Origin: Sphingomonas jatrophae
GTDB taxonomy: Bacteria > Pseudomonadota > Alphaproteobacteria > Sphingomonadales > Sphingomonadaceae
Length of the DNA stretch: 64,000 nucleotides
Direction: 5' to 3'
Assembly: GCF_900113315.1 (NCBI RefSeq)
Contig: NZ_FOZG01000001.1
Coordinates: 1,116,001-1,180,000 of the forward strand
Of the stretch, positions 42,457 through 51,295 are shown piece after piece; the first letter of the stretch is position 1, and the number at the start of each line of letters is the position of its first letter. The position numbers and the translations under genes are program-made. The notes beneath the pieces were generated by a model that saw nothing but the letters and a program-made list of their open reading frames with translations, ran no database searches and was not told where the DNA came from.

Positions 42457-43543
42457 CGCGGCCGCCGGCGTGGCGTTCGAGGCGGCCGGCGAGCTCGAGT
42501 TCGAGCAGCACCGTCTGCACGGCCGCCGGGCTTTCGCCGGCGAGGCGGACGATCTCGTCCACCGGCACGGGGACGGGGCCGAGCAGGTCGGTGATGCAGC
42601 GACGCGTCGATTCGGCGACGTCGGTGGCGACGGGCGCGGCATCGAAGCGGCCGGCAGGGGCAGCCACGCCGGGGTGTAGGGGGCTCAGCGCTTCGAGGAT
42701 GTCGGCGGCGGACTGGACGAGCGTCGCGCCCTCGCGGATCAGCAGGTTGCAGCCCTGCGCCCGCGCATCCAGCGGGGAGCCGGGCACCGCCATGACCTCC
42801 CGCCCCTGCTCGGCCGCCAGCCGCGCGGTGATGAGCGAGCCGGACTTGGGCGCGGCCTCGACCACCACGGTGCCGGCGGACAGGCCGGCGATGATGCGGT
42901 TGCGATGCGGGAAGTGGCGGCCGCGCGGCTCGGTGCCGGGCGGCATTTCGGCGACCAGCAGGGCGGCGCTCGCGATCTCCTCCTGCAAGGCGGCATTTTC
43001 GGGCGGGTAGGCGACGTCGATGCCGCCCGCGATGACCGCCAGAGTGCCGCCCTCCCCGCCGAGGGCGCCGCGATGGGCCGCGGTGTCGATGCCGCGGGCA
43101 AGCCCGGAGACGACGCAACGCCCGCCTGCCGCGAGTTCGGCGGCGAGCTGGCGGGCGAAGCGGATCGCGGCGGCGGATGCGTTGCGCGCGCCGACCATCG
43201 CCACCATCGGCCGATCGAGCAGGCGCAGATCGCCGCGGACGATCAAGGCGGGCGGCGCCGTCTCGATCTCCGCCAGCGCGGCGGGATAGAGGCCGCGGCC
43301 GAGGAACAGGTAACGCGCGCCCAGCGTCTCGACGCGCGCCATCTCCCGCTCCACCTGCGCGGCGGGCGGGGGCACGGGCGCGGCCCCGCCCCCGCGGCGG
43401 GCGAGATCGGGCACCGCGGCAAGCGCGGCCGCGGGCGAGCCGAAGCGCAAGAGCAGCTGGCGATAGGAAACGGGGCCGATGCCGGGCGTGCGGATCAGCC
43501 GCAGCCGGGCCAGCCTGTCGTCGGGCGCGTCCGCCTCGGCCAA
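42443..43543 (-). CDS. dprA: DNA-processing protein DprA
   Basis: Binds incoming single-stranded DNA during transformation and loads RecA. The 366-residue protein has an N-terminal helical domain (LARLRLIRTPGIGPVSYRQL), a Rossmann core (GARNASAAAIRFARQLA, VSGLARGIDTAAHRGAL, GGIDVAYPPEN, AGLSAGTVVVEAAPKSGSLI) and a C-terminal winged helix (LLGPVPVPVDEIVRLAG). It starts two bases after the plsY stop on the same strand. Confidence 0.95.
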   Translation of the reverse strand: MAEADAPDDRLARLRLIRTPGIGPVSYRQLLLRFGSPAAALAAVPDLARRGGGAAPVPPPAAQVEREMARVETLGARYLFLGRGLYPAALAEIETAPPALIVRGDLRLLDRPMVAMVGARNASAAAIRFARQLAAELAAGGRCVVSGLARGIDTAAHRGALGGEGGTLAVIAGGIDVAYPPENAALQEEIASAALLVAEMPPGTEPRGRHFPHRNRIIAGLSAGTVVVEAAPKSGSLITARLAAEQGREVMAVPGSPLDARAQGCNLLIREGATLVQSAADILEALSPLHPGVAAPAGRFDAAPVATDVAESTRRCITDLLGPVPVPVDEIVRLAGESPAAVQTVLLELELAGRLERHAGGRVSLA

Positions 43544-43544
43544 G

Positions 43545-44192
43545 TCAGCCTTCGGCCGACGAGGTGCCGGAGCGGCCGCCGACGCGCGGCTCCTCGCCCG
43601 CCATCAGCCGGTCGATATTGGCGCGGTGCTTCCACAGGACGAGCAGCGCCAGCGCGATGAACAGGAGGACCAGCGAGAAATTGCCGAACCAGGCGGCGGA
43701 GACCGGCGCGGAGATCGCCGCGCTCATGCCCCCGACCGACGAGATGCGCGTCGCGGCGAGCGACAGCAGCCAAACCGCGGCGAAGACCAGCCCGGTCGGC
43801 CAATGCAGCGCGAGCACGACACCGAGCATCGTCGCCACGCCCTTGCCGCCGCGGAAGCGCAGCCAGACGGGATAAAGGTGCCCCAGGAACGCGCCCGTGG
43901 CGGCGAGCGGTGCCCAATCCGGCTGGATCGCCCCGGCGACCAGCACCGCCACCGCGCCTTTGGCGGCATCGAGGATCAGCGTGGCGGCGGCCAGCCCCTT
44001 GCGGCCGGTCCGCAGCACGTTCGTCGCGCCGATATTGCCGGAGCCAATCGCGCGCAGATCGCCCGCGCCCGAGGCCCGCGTGAGCAGCAGGCCGAACGGC
44101 ACCGCCCCCAGCAGATAGGACGCGATCAGCGTCACCAGCGCGCCGATCCACGGCGTTGTCAGAAGCGAAACGTCCCCCACGGATCGGACCAT
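43545..44192 (-). CDS. plsY: Glycerol-3-phosphate acyltransferase PlsY
   Basis: Inner-membrane enzyme that transfers acyl groups from acyl-phosphate to glycerol-3-phosphate. The three conserved PlsY motifs are visible: GSGNIGATNVLR, GHLYPVWLRFRGGKGVAT, and KHRANIDRLMAGEEPRVG. Five or so membrane helices are present. The ATG at 44192 (MVRSVGDVSLL) is the probable start; another at 44216 is in frame. It is divergent from murI, and dprA follows directly. Confidence 0.95.
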   Translation of the reverse strand: MVRSVGDVSLLTTPWIGALVTLIASYLLGAVPFGLLLTRASGAGDLRAIGSGNIGATNVLRTGRKGLAAATLILDAAKGAVAVLVAGAIQPDWAPLAATGAFLGHLYPVWLRFRGGKGVATMLGVVLALHWPTGLVFAAVWLLSLAATRISSVGGMSAAISAPVSAAWFGNFSLVLLFIALALLVLWKHRANIDRLMAGEEPRVGGRSGTSSAEG

Positions 44193-44279
44193 AGCGGGAA
44201 CGGGGCCGAAGCTCAAACCACATGGATCATTGATCTGCCGGTACGTGCATCTGCCCCGCGCGACGCTATAGGCGGCGGC

Positions 44280-45077
44280 ATGGATGCGGACCGCCCTCTC
44301 CTCTTTTTCGATTCCGGCGTGGGCGGCCTATCCGTCCTTGGCCCCACGCGCGCGCTGCTGCCGCGGGCGCCGGTCGTCTATGTCGCGGACAATGGCGGCT
44401 ACCCTTACGGCACCAAGAGCGAGGCGGAGATCGCCGCGCGCGTACCCGCGCTGCTCGGCCGGCTGGCGGAGCGGCATGCGCCCCGACTGGTGGTGATCGC
44501 CTGCAACACCGCCTCCACCATCGCGCTCGACGGCGTGCGCGCGGCGCTGGACCTGCCCGTCGTCGGCACGGTGCCCGCGATCAAGCCCGCCGCGCTCGCC
44601 TCGCGCAGCCGGGTGATCGGTGTCTTGGGCACGGAGGCGACGGTGCGCCAGCCTTATGTCGACCGGCTGTCCGCACGCCATGCGGCGGACTGCACCGTGA
44701 TCCGCCACGGCTCTGCCGCGCTGGTGCGGCTGGCGGAGGCGAAGCTGGCGGGTGAGCCGGTGTCCGCGGCGGAGGTGGCGGCGGCGGTCGCGCCGATGAT
44801 CGACCATCCGGAGGCGGCGGCGCTCGATACGGTGGTGCTGGCCTGCACCCATTTCCCGCTGCTGGCAGACGAGCTGGCGGCGGCGTTCGGGCCGCAGGTC
44901 GGCTTCGTCGATGGCGGCGCTGGCATTGCGCGCCGCGTGGCGTTCCTGACCGAGGGGCAGCCCTGGCCGGAGACGCCGGCACCCGGCATAGCCCTGTTCA
45001 CGCAAAGCTTCTTGCCGCCCGCCGGGTTGGCCGCAAGCCTTGCCCGGTTCGGCCTGGAACAAATCGCAACGCTGTGA
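44280..45077 (+). CDS. murI: Glutamate racemase
   Basis: Makes D-glutamate for peptidoglycan. The 265-residue protein has LLFFDSGVGGLSVL at the N-terminus, DNGGYPYG, the first catalytic cysteine in IACNTAS and the second in LACTHFPLL, and VDGGAGIARR. The start MDADRPLLFF (44280) lies just before the core. hemA follows on the same strand. Confidence 0.96.
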   Translation: MDADRPLLFFDSGVGGLSVLGPTRALLPRAPVVYVADNGGYPYGTKSEAEIAARVPALLGRLAERHAPRLVVIACNTASTIALDGVRAALDLPVVGTVPAIKPAALASRSRVIGVLGTEATVRQPYVDRLSARHAADCTVIRHGSAALVRLAEAKLAGEPVSAAEVAAAVAPMIDHPEAAALDTVVLACTHFPLLADELAAAFGPQVGFVDGGAGIARRVAFLTEGQPWPETPAPGIALFTQSFLPPAGLAASLARFGLEQIATL

Positions 45078-45183
45078 TTTGCGCTCGCTCTAATCGAGCT
45101 TCTTCGCTCACGCCACGGTGGTCAAACGTCTCCGGCGACGCTATGTCGCGGGCGATCTGACGGGGCGAAGAGGCTCTAGGCGA

Positions 45184-46398
45184 GTGGATTATCAGCGCGT
45201 TTTCACGCAAGCGATCGACCGGCTGCATGCCGAGGGGCGCTACCGCGTGTTCATCGACATATTGCGCAACAAGGGGGCCTTCCCCAATGCGCGCTGCTTC
45301 CACGGCCATAACGGGCCCAAGCCGATCACCGTCTGGTGCTCAAACGATTATCTCGCGATGGGGCAGCATCCCAAGGTGATCGCGGCGATGGAAGAGGCGC
45401 TGCACGATGTCGGCGCGGGCTCCGGCGGCACGCGCAACATCGGCGGCAACACGCACTACCATATCGATCTCGAGTGGGAGCTGGCGGACCTGCACGGCAA
45501 GGAGGCCGCGCTGCTGTTCACCTCCGGCTACGTCTCGAACGATGCGACGCTCTCCACCCTCGGCAAGGTGCTGCCGGGCTGCATCATCTTCTCGGACGAG
45601 CTCAATCACGCCTCGATGATCGCGGGCATCCGCAATTCGGGTTGCGAGAAGCGCGTGTGGCGGCACAATGATCTCGCCCATCTGGAGGAGCTGCTGGCAG
45701 CAGCGGACCCCGAGGCGCCGAAGCTGATCGCGTTCGAGAGCGTCTATTCGATGGACGGCGATGTCGCGCCGATCCACGCCATCTGCGACCTTGCCGACAA
45801 GTATAATGCGCTGACCTACCTCGATGAGGTCCATGCCGTCGGCATGTATGGCCCGCGCGGCGGCGGCATCTCCGACCGCGACGAGGCGGCGAAGCGGCTG
45901 ACGATCATCGAGGGGACGTTGGGCAAGGCGTTCGGCGTGATGGGTGGCTATATCGCCGCCGATCGCACCGTGATCGACGTGATCCGCTCCTACGCGCCGG
46001 GCTTCATCTTCACGACCAGCCTGTCGCCCGTGCTGGTGGCCGGCGCGCTGGCGAGCGTGCGGCACCTCAAGGCCTCGTCCGAGGAGCGCGACGGCCAGCA
46101 GGCGGCAGCGGCGCGGCTGAAGGCGATGTTCGCCGGAGCGGGCCTGCCTGTGATGGATTCCACCACGCACATCGTGCCGTTGATGGTGGGCGATCCGGTG
46201 AAGGCCAAGCGGATCAGCGACATCCTGCTCGCCGAATATGGCGTCTACGTGCAGCCGATCAATTATCCGACGGTGCCCCGCGGCACCGAGCGGCTGCGCT
46301 TCACCCCCGGCCCGTCCCACGACGAAGCGATGATGCGCGAGCTGACTGCCGCGCTGGTCGAGATCTGGGACCGGCTGGAGATGCGCCAGGCGGCGTGA
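45184..46398 (+). CDS. hemA: 5-Aminolevulinate synthase
   Basis: Condenses glycine and succinyl-CoA to 5-aminolevulinate, the Shemin route used by alphaproteobacteria. The 404-residue PLP enzyme shows [51 protein letters not shown], and the PLP lysine in [17 protein letters not shown] chose the GTG at 45184 ([14 protein letters not shown]) because the family starts there; the upstream extension is Arg-rich and not family-like. Its stop overlaps the ATG of the YciI gene by one base. Confidence 0.97.
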   Translation: MDYQRVFTQAIDRLHAEGRYRVFIDILRNKGAFPNARCFHGHNGPKPITVWCSNDYLAMGQHPKVIAAMEEALHDVGAGSGGTRNIGGNTHYHIDLEWELADLHGKEAALLFTSGYVSNDATLSTLGKVLPGCIIFSDELNHASMIAGIRNSGCEKRVWRHNDLAHLEELLAAADPEAPKLIAFESVYSMDGDVAPIHAICDLADKYNALTYLDEVHAVGMYGPRGGGISDRDEAAKRLTIIEGTLGKAFGVMGGYIAADRTVIDVIRSYAPGFIFTTSLSPVLVAGALASVRHLKASSEERDGQQAAAARLKAMFAGAGLPVMDSTTHIVPLMVGDPVKAKRISDILLAEYGVYVQPINYPTVPRGTERLRFTPGPSHDEAMMRELTAALVEIWDRLEMRQAA

Positions 46399-46700
46399 TG
46401 GCGCACTGGCTGCTCAGCTACACGCTGGCACCCGATTACCTGGAGCGGCGCGCGCAGTACCGCCAAAAGCATCTGGTGCTCGCCTGGGCCGCGGCGGAGC
46501 GGGGCGAGCTGCTGCTGGCGGGCGCCGTCGGCGATCCGGTCGAGGATGCGCTGCTGCTCTTTTTGGGCGACGGCCCGGAAACGGCGGAGGCCTTTGCCGC
46601 GGCCGATCCCTATGTCTGCGAAGGGCTGGTGACCGGCTGGCGGGTGCGGCGCTGGGCGACGGTGGCTGGCCGGGATGCGGCGACGCCCGTACGCCCCTGA
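46398..46700 (+). CDS. YciI-family protein
   Basis: A 100-residue protein of the YciI fold: YLERRAQYRQKHLVLAWAAA, GELLLAGAVGDPVEDALLLF, and FAAADPYVCEGLVTGWRVRR. These match the family histidine and Asp-Pro-Tyr motif. YciI proteins are suspected dehalogenase- or muconolactone-isomerase-like enzymes with unknown substrates. It overlaps the hemA stop (TGATG), so it is co-translated with hemA. Confidence 0.88.
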   Translation: MAHWLLSYTLAPDYLERRAQYRQKHLVLAWAAAERGELLLAGAVGDPVEDALLLFLGDGPETAEAFAAADPYVCEGLVTGWRVRRWATVAGRDAATPVRP

Positions 46701-46811
46701 ACGCGGCCCAGCATGGCACGGCTGCCATCCTGTATTTTGCAGATCTTCAGCAGAAATTAGGGTGTTAGGCGCTAGCTCGCCGCTTCGCGAAGCGCAGGGG
46801 CCGGCACGATC

Positions 46812-47561
46812 TTGAGCACTCACAGCCCTGCCCGACTGTCGATCGAGGGAGGCGCCGCCTTCCTGCTGGCGACGGCTGTGACGATCGCGTGCGTGGTGAA
46901 CGGCTGGTTCGACCACCTCTGCATGACGCTCCGCCGCAGCGAGCGATATGAGCTCGATGAGTTCGTCGGCGCGGGCGCTGTCTTCATGACGGTGACCGCG
47001 ATCATGCTCGCCCGGCGCGAGTGGCAGCTGCGCGGACAGCTGAAATTCGTGGCCGAGCAGGAGCAGACCGCGCGCGAGGCGGCGCGCCACGATTATCTGA
47101 CCGGCATCCCCAACCGGCTCGCTTTGGTCGAGCGGCTGGACGACATGGCGGGCGAGGAGACGGCGCTGCTGCTGATCGATCTCGACGGCTTCAAGTCGAT
47201 CAACGATCGCCACGGCCATGCCGGCGGCGACGAGGTGCTGAAAGAGGTGTCGCGTCGGCTGATGAAGATCAGGGCGAGCGAGCGTGGCGGCTTCGTCGCG
47301 CGGCTGGGCGGCGATGAGTTCGGCTTTCTCCTGCATGTCCAATCCGCCCGGGACGCACAGGCGGCGATGCGCCGGATCGCGCGCGATCTGGCCAGGCCGA
47401 TCCATCTGCCGGAGGGCAGCGTCACTGTCGGGGCCTCGATCGGCAGCGCCACTGCAACCGCGGGGCGGATCAATGCCGACACGTTGCTACGGATCGCGGA
47501 CACGGCGATGTACGACGCCAAGCACGCGCGGCAGGCACCCCGGCGGGTTGGGACAGCCTGA
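46812..47561 (+). CDS. Membrane diguanylate cyclase
   Basis: Makes cyclic di-GMP. The 249-residue protein has two N-terminal membrane helices (AAFLLATAVTIACVVNGWF and FVGAGAVFMTVTAIMLA) with a short periplasmic loop, then a GGDEF domain with DYLTGIPNRLAL, IDLDGFKSINDRHGHAGGD and the intact catalytic RLGGDEF. No RxxD inhibitory site precedes it. The start appears to be TTG at 46812. A 14-bp palindrome, CGCTTCGCGAAGCG, lies just upstream at 46781-46794. Confidence 0.9.
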   Translation: MSTHSPARLSIEGGAAFLLATAVTIACVVNGWFDHLCMTLRRSERYELDEFVGAGAVFMTVTAIMLARREWQLRGQLKFVAEQEQTAREAARHDYLTGIPNRLALVERLDDMAGEETALLLIDLDGFKSINDRHGHAGGDEVLKEVSRRLMKIRASERGGFVARLGGDEFGFLLHVQSARDAQAAMRRIARDLARPIHLPEGSVTVGASIGSATATAGRINADTLLRIADTAMYDAKHARQAPRRVGTA

Positions 47562-47654
47562 GCACATACCATCGTTGCCGGGCCGGGATCTGAGACCCGG
47601 CGCGCGTATCTAGGCCGAGCCTCCGGTCTTTCGCTCGGGCGACGATGGCGACTG

Positions 47655-48812
47655 CTACTCCGCCGCCATCAGCCCTTCGTCCACGTCCTGCGTTTCCTCG
47701 GTGGCGACGCCCTGTTCCAGCGCGGCTTCGTCGGCGGCGAGCGCGGCGGCATCCTCGGCATAGAGGCCGAACCGCGCGGCGACGTCGGGGGCGTAGCGGA
47801 GGAGGTCGGGGCGGAGCTTGATCAGGCTGACGTCCTTGGACTTGCCCTCCAGCATCACGTCGAATTCGAGCCCGTCGGCGTCGCGCATGAAGCGGCTGAA
47901 TTCGAAGGGATTGGTGAAATCGGCATGGCCCGTCCAGATGGGCGGGCGCAGCACCGTCTTCACACGGGCGGTGGGCTTGACGACGCTCTTGGTCAGCTCG
48001 CCCTTCTTCGGTGCCTTGCCCGCCTTGGCGGCGGCGCGCTGCTTGGGGGTGATCGCCTGCTTGACCTCGCGCATCTCGGTGCGGGGCGACGAAAAGTGGA
48101 TCTTGGGGCGGACGCCCTCGGGCCAGGTGGCGAGGAACTTGATCAGCGTCTCGCGCATGTCGAGCCGCTCGGGATTGAGGCACCAGAAATGCTGATAGTC
48201 GAAGATCAGGCGGACGCCGGTACGCTCGTGGATCCAGAGCACGTCCGCGGCGGAGAAGCGGATGTCGTCATTCTCGAGGACTAGGCGTGCCTTGACGTGA
48301 TCGGGGCACTGGTTCCAGCCGTCGATCCAGCGGGCGCGGGCGGCATCCTTGTCGTCATAGACGCCGCCGACATGCGTCACCATGACCGCTTCCGGGCCGC
48401 AGCCCATCCGGTCGAGGATCTCGGCCTGCGACGAGAAATCCCAGATCGACTTGGCGGTGATCTTCGGATCGGGTGAGTTGAGCAGGACATATTGCGAGGG
48501 GTGGAAGGACAGGCGAATGTCCAGCGCCCGCGCCTTCGCGCCGAAGGCGGCGAGTTCGGCATCGGCCTCGCTCAGCTGGTTGTGGAATTGCGGCAGATCG
48601 GGATGCGTCGCGTAGGGCGCGAGATCGGACGACAGGCGATACATGTGGATCCGCTCGGCCGCGAGGTGATCGAGGATCTTGTCGACATGGTCGAGCGAGC
48701 ATTTCAGGTGCGGGTTCTTCTGCCAGCGGCGCGTATCGTTCGATTTCAGGCCGGGCTTGGCCATCACCTTGACGGGAATGCCGAGACGGAGGGGGCGCGC
48801 TGGATCGGTCAT
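47655..48812 (-). CDS. UV damage endonuclease (UvdE/UVDE family)
   Basis: Nicks DNA 5' to pyrimidine dimers and other lesions, an alternative to nucleotide excision repair. The 385-residue protein is a TIM-barrel UVDE. RLGIPVKVMAKPGLKSNDTR is near the start. The metal ligands are in FHPSQYVLLNSP, VTHVGGVYDDK, VLENDDIRFS, IFDYQHFWCLN, and KIHFSSPRTE. An Ala/Lys insertion (about 265-290) and an acidic C-terminal tail (ATEETQDVDEGLMAAE) are unusual additions. It is convergent with the diguanylate cyclase gene. Confidence 0.92.
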   Translation of the reverse strand: MTDPARPLRLGIPVKVMAKPGLKSNDTRRWQKNPHLKCSLDHVDKILDHLAAERIHMYRLSSDLAPYATHPDLPQFHNQLSEADAELAAFGAKARALDIRLSFHPSQYVLLNSPDPKITAKSIWDFSSQAEILDRMGCGPEAVMVTHVGGVYDDKDAARARWIDGWNQCPDHVKARLVLENDDIRFSAADVLWIHERTGVRLIFDYQHFWCLNPERLDMRETLIKFLATWPEGVRPKIHFSSPRTEMREVKQAITPKQRAAAKAGKAPKKGELTKSVVKPTARVKTVLRPPIWTGHADFTNPFEFSRFMRDADGLEFDVMLEGKSKDVSLIKLRPDLLRYAPDVAARFGLYAEDAAALAADEAALEQGVATEETQDVDEGLMAAE

Positions 48813-48865
48813 CGGGGGCCAACGTGCGGCAATCGCCGAGGCTCCGCCATAATGCCGCCACGGAC

Positions 48866-49633
48866 ATGACGGACGAGCGCGCGATGACGATCGACAAGGC
48901 CATCATCCTTTCCGCCGGCAAGGGCTCCCGCCTGCTGCCGCTGACCGAAGACACGCCGAAGTGCCTGCTCGACTGTTCGGGCAAGACGCTGCTGGAGTGG
49001 CAGCTGGACGCGCTGTTCGCGGGCGGCTTCACCGAGGCGGTGATCGTGACCGGCTTCCGCGAGGACAAGGTGGAGCGCGTGGCCGAGGCGCAGCGCGCCG
49101 CCGGGCGGGCGGTGACGACCCTGTTCAACCCCTTCTACCATGTCGCCGACAATCTCGGCTCGATCTGGATGGCGCGGGGTGCGTTCGATCGCGACTGCGC
49201 GGTGCTGAACGGCGATACCTTGATCTCGCCCGACATCGTGCGGCTGCTGCGCGAGGGTGCGGCGGCGGACGCGATCACGCTGTCGGTGAACGAGAAGGAC
49301 GACTTCGACGCGGACGACATGAAGGTGCTGCGCGAGGGCAGCCGCCTGCTGCGCGTGGGCAAGACGATCGAGGCGTATGACGCGGAGTCGATCGGCTTCA
49401 TGGCGTTTGCCGGTGCGGGGCGCGCGGCGTTCCTCGCCGAGGTGGAGGCGTGGATGCGGCGGCCCGAGGGGGTGACGAGCTGGTATCTGAAGGCGATCGA
49501 CCGGATCGCGGCAGGCGGCATCGTCGGCACCGTCGCGATCGGCGAGGCGGCGTGGCAGGAGGTGGATTTCCCGCCCGACCTGGTGGCAGCGAAGGCGCTG
49601 ACGGCCAAGTGGGCCGTAGCGGGCGGGTTCTAG
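48866..49633 (+). CDS. Phosphocholine/inositol-phosphate cytidylyltransferase-like NTP transferase
   Basis: A nucleotidyltransferase of about 255 residues. The signature AIILSAGKGSRLLPLTEDTP is followed by the lysine in PKCLLDCSGKTLLEWQ, and metal-binding aspartates are in VLNGDTLIS and WQEVDFPPD. The layout matches enzymes that make CDP-choline-like or CDP-inositol headgroups. ATG 48866 and ATG 48884 are both possible starts. It is grouped with a HIT-like protein, a CDP-alcohol phosphotransferase and a second NTP transferase. The activated alcohol is unknown. Confidence 0.82.
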   Translation: MTDERAMTIDKAIILSAGKGSRLLPLTEDTPKCLLDCSGKTLLEWQLDALFAGGFTEAVIVTGFREDKVERVAEAQRAAGRAVTTLFNPFYHVADNLGSIWMARGAFDRDCAVLNGDTLISPDIVRLLREGAAADAITLSVNEKDDFDADDMKVLREGSRLLRVGKTIEAYDAESIGFMAFAGAGRAAFLAEVEAWMRRPEGVTSWYLKAIDRIAAGGIVGTVAIGEAAWQEVDFPPDLVAAKALTAKWAVAGGF

Positions 49634-49653
49634 GCCCCAGCCTGCGCTGGGGC
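49634..49653. terminator. Bidirectional terminator
   Basis: A perfect 8-bp stem GCCCCAGC/GCTGGGGC with the loop CTGC lies between the convergent NTP-transferase and HIT-like genes. Confidence 0.6.
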
Positions 49654-49666
49654 GGCGGCTGTCAGT

Positions 49667-50098
49667 TCAGGCGGGCCAGTGGCCCTTCAGCCAATCGCGC
49701 AAGGTGACGATCTGGTCGGGGGTGAGCGTGGTCGCGTCGCCCAGCGCGGGCTGGCCCGGCCAGCCTGCGTCTGTGAGCGTCAGGCCGTGCGCGGCGCGCT
49801 GCCCCTCGTAGCGGGGCAGGACGTGATAGTGGACGTTGGGATCCACCATCATCAGCATCAGGTAATTGAGCTTGTCATAGGCGACGGCAGCGCAAAGCAT
49901 CGCCTCCAGCCGCGGAACCGCCTCGCCAAGATCGGCGAAGGCGGCGGGCGGCAGATCGGCGAATGCGGTCGCGTCCGACTTGGCGGCGAGAACGAGGCTG
50001 CCGAGCGTCGGCTGCGCCGGGCGGAGGAGGACCAGCCAATGCGCGGTCTCAGCAACCAGCGTGGCGGGCCAGCCGAACTTCTCGATGGTGGGGTTCAT
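49667..50098 (-). CDS. HIT-like domain protein
   Basis: A 143-residue protein of the HIT superfamily. The histidine triad region reads DPNVHYHVLPRY, keeping two of the three histidines in the standard spacing, and the strand before it is NYLMLMMV. HIT proteins hydrolyse or transfer nucleotides, often Ap4A or NMP adducts. It lies directly downstream of the CDP-alcohol phosphotransferase gene, with 11 bases between, and so probably shares its transcript and pathway. The loss of the usual third histidine makes activity uncertain. Confidence 0.8.
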   Translation of the reverse strand: MNPTIEKFGWPATLVAETAHWLVLLRPAQPTLGSLVLAAKSDATAFADLPPAAFADLGEAVPRLEAMLCAAVAYDKLNYLMLMMVDPNVHYHVLPRYEGQRAAHGLTLTDAGWPGQPALGDATTLTPDQIVTLRDWLKGHWPA

Positions 50099-50109
50099 GC
50101 GCGGTGTCC

Positions 50110-51216
50110 TCAATCGAGCCACGAGATGACGGCACGTCCCTGCGAGCGGGCAATGAGTGCCTGGATGAGCTGGATCATGTGCACGGCGAGCGAGATCGCC
50201 GTCCACCATGCGACAGCGACGATGCCGAGATCGGGGCGGGCGAACAGCATGGCGGCGAACAGGATCACCATGTTCGGATTGCGCCGCGCGGTGATCAGGC
50301 GGAACTGCGAATCGATCCGCCGCCAGACGTGGATGTGCATGCCGCCGAACAGGCGCATGAACGCCCCCTCGATCAGCCGCTGGACGACGTAGCCGCCGAG
50401 GATCACCGCCAGCACCCACGTCACCGTCTCCGCCGGTAGCGGCCTGCCATAAGGCGTCAGGCCCCAGATCCACGCGACCCACCAGAAGGGCGGATGGATG
50501 AGATCGATGCCGTGATCGAAGACGTTGCCCCATTTGGAAGAGGTTATGGTGCAGCGCGCAAGCTTCCCGTCGACCGTGTCCAGCACCATCAGCACCATGC
50601 CCGACGCGATGCCGGCCCAATACCAGCCGTAAGCGAACAGGAAGGTGGCGGCGACGCAGGCGATGAAGCCGACGAGCGTCACCTGATTGGGCGTGATGCC
50701 GAGATGCGCGGCGGCGCGCGTCAGGTGAAAGGCCCAGCGCGGCCAGAGATATTTGGTGAGCAGATCGGTGACGCCCTTGTAGCTCGCCGAATAGCTCGCC
50801 TCCTGCAGCGGGCGGACCGTCTCGGGCAGCAGCCGATCGACGAATGGGCGGATGCGCTTGCGCAGCGCCGGGTTGACCAGCTCGGGCTTGTCCTCCCCGG
50901 CCAAGACGTCGAGCCCGGCAACATCGGCGGGCGCCATCGCCGCCATCGCCGCGGCGACCGCGGCGGCCCGGCCGGGATGCGGCACATGCGCGAGGACGGG
51001 CACGCCGCCGAGTGTCAGCACCATGCCGGGATGCGCCGCGACATGGCGCAGCCACAAAGGCTCGAAGGCGAAGGCGGCGTTGGCGAGGATGGTGGCGGAG
51101 GCGGGCGCATCGACCAGCCCGAGACCCTGCGCCCGCGCGATGCGGGTTATCCGTTCACGCCCGGTCAGGCTCCACAGGCGCGCTGGCGCGTCGCCGACGA
51201 TCGCGATGTTCATCAT
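50110..51216 (-). CDS. CDP-alcohol phosphatidyltransferase family protein with N-terminal nucleotidyltransferase-like region
   Basis: Moves a phospho-alcohol from a CDP-alcohol to an acceptor in the inner membrane. In the 368-residue protein the catalytic CDP-OH-P motif is complete: DTVDGKLARCTITSSKWGN followed by VFDHGIDLIHPP, giving D-G-x2-A-R-x8-G-x3-D-x3-D. Several membrane helices surround it. The first 120 or so residues (SLTGRERITRIARAQG, ANAAFAFEPLWLRHV) look like a degenerate nucleotidyltransferase domain, reminiscent of bifunctional IPCT-DIPPS enzymes. The start is ATG 51216 or the next ATG, 51213. Confidence 0.85.
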   Translation of the reverse strand: MMNIAIVGDAPARLWSLTGRERITRIARAQGLGLVDAPASATILANAAFAFEPLWLRHVAAHPGMVLTLGGVPVLAHVPHPGRAAAVAAAMAAMAPADVAGLDVLAGEDKPELVNPALRKRIRPFVDRLLPETVRPLQEASYSASYKGVTDLLTKYLWPRWAFHLTRAAAHLGITPNQVTLVGFIACVAATFLFAYGWYWAGIASGMVLMVLDTVDGKLARCTITSSKWGNVFDHGIDLIHPPFWWVAWIWGLTPYGRPLPAETVTWVLAVILGGYVVQRLIEGAFMRLFGGMHIHVWRRIDSQFRLITARRNPNMVILFAAMLFARPDLGIVAVAWWTAISLAVHMIQLIQALIARSQGRAVISWLD

Positions 51217-51295
51217 GGATCGCGTCGCTAGCGATGCGGCGCTGCCAAGTCACCAGCGGTTGCCGCGGGGCCCGGCGATCTGGCAGAGCGGCGCG

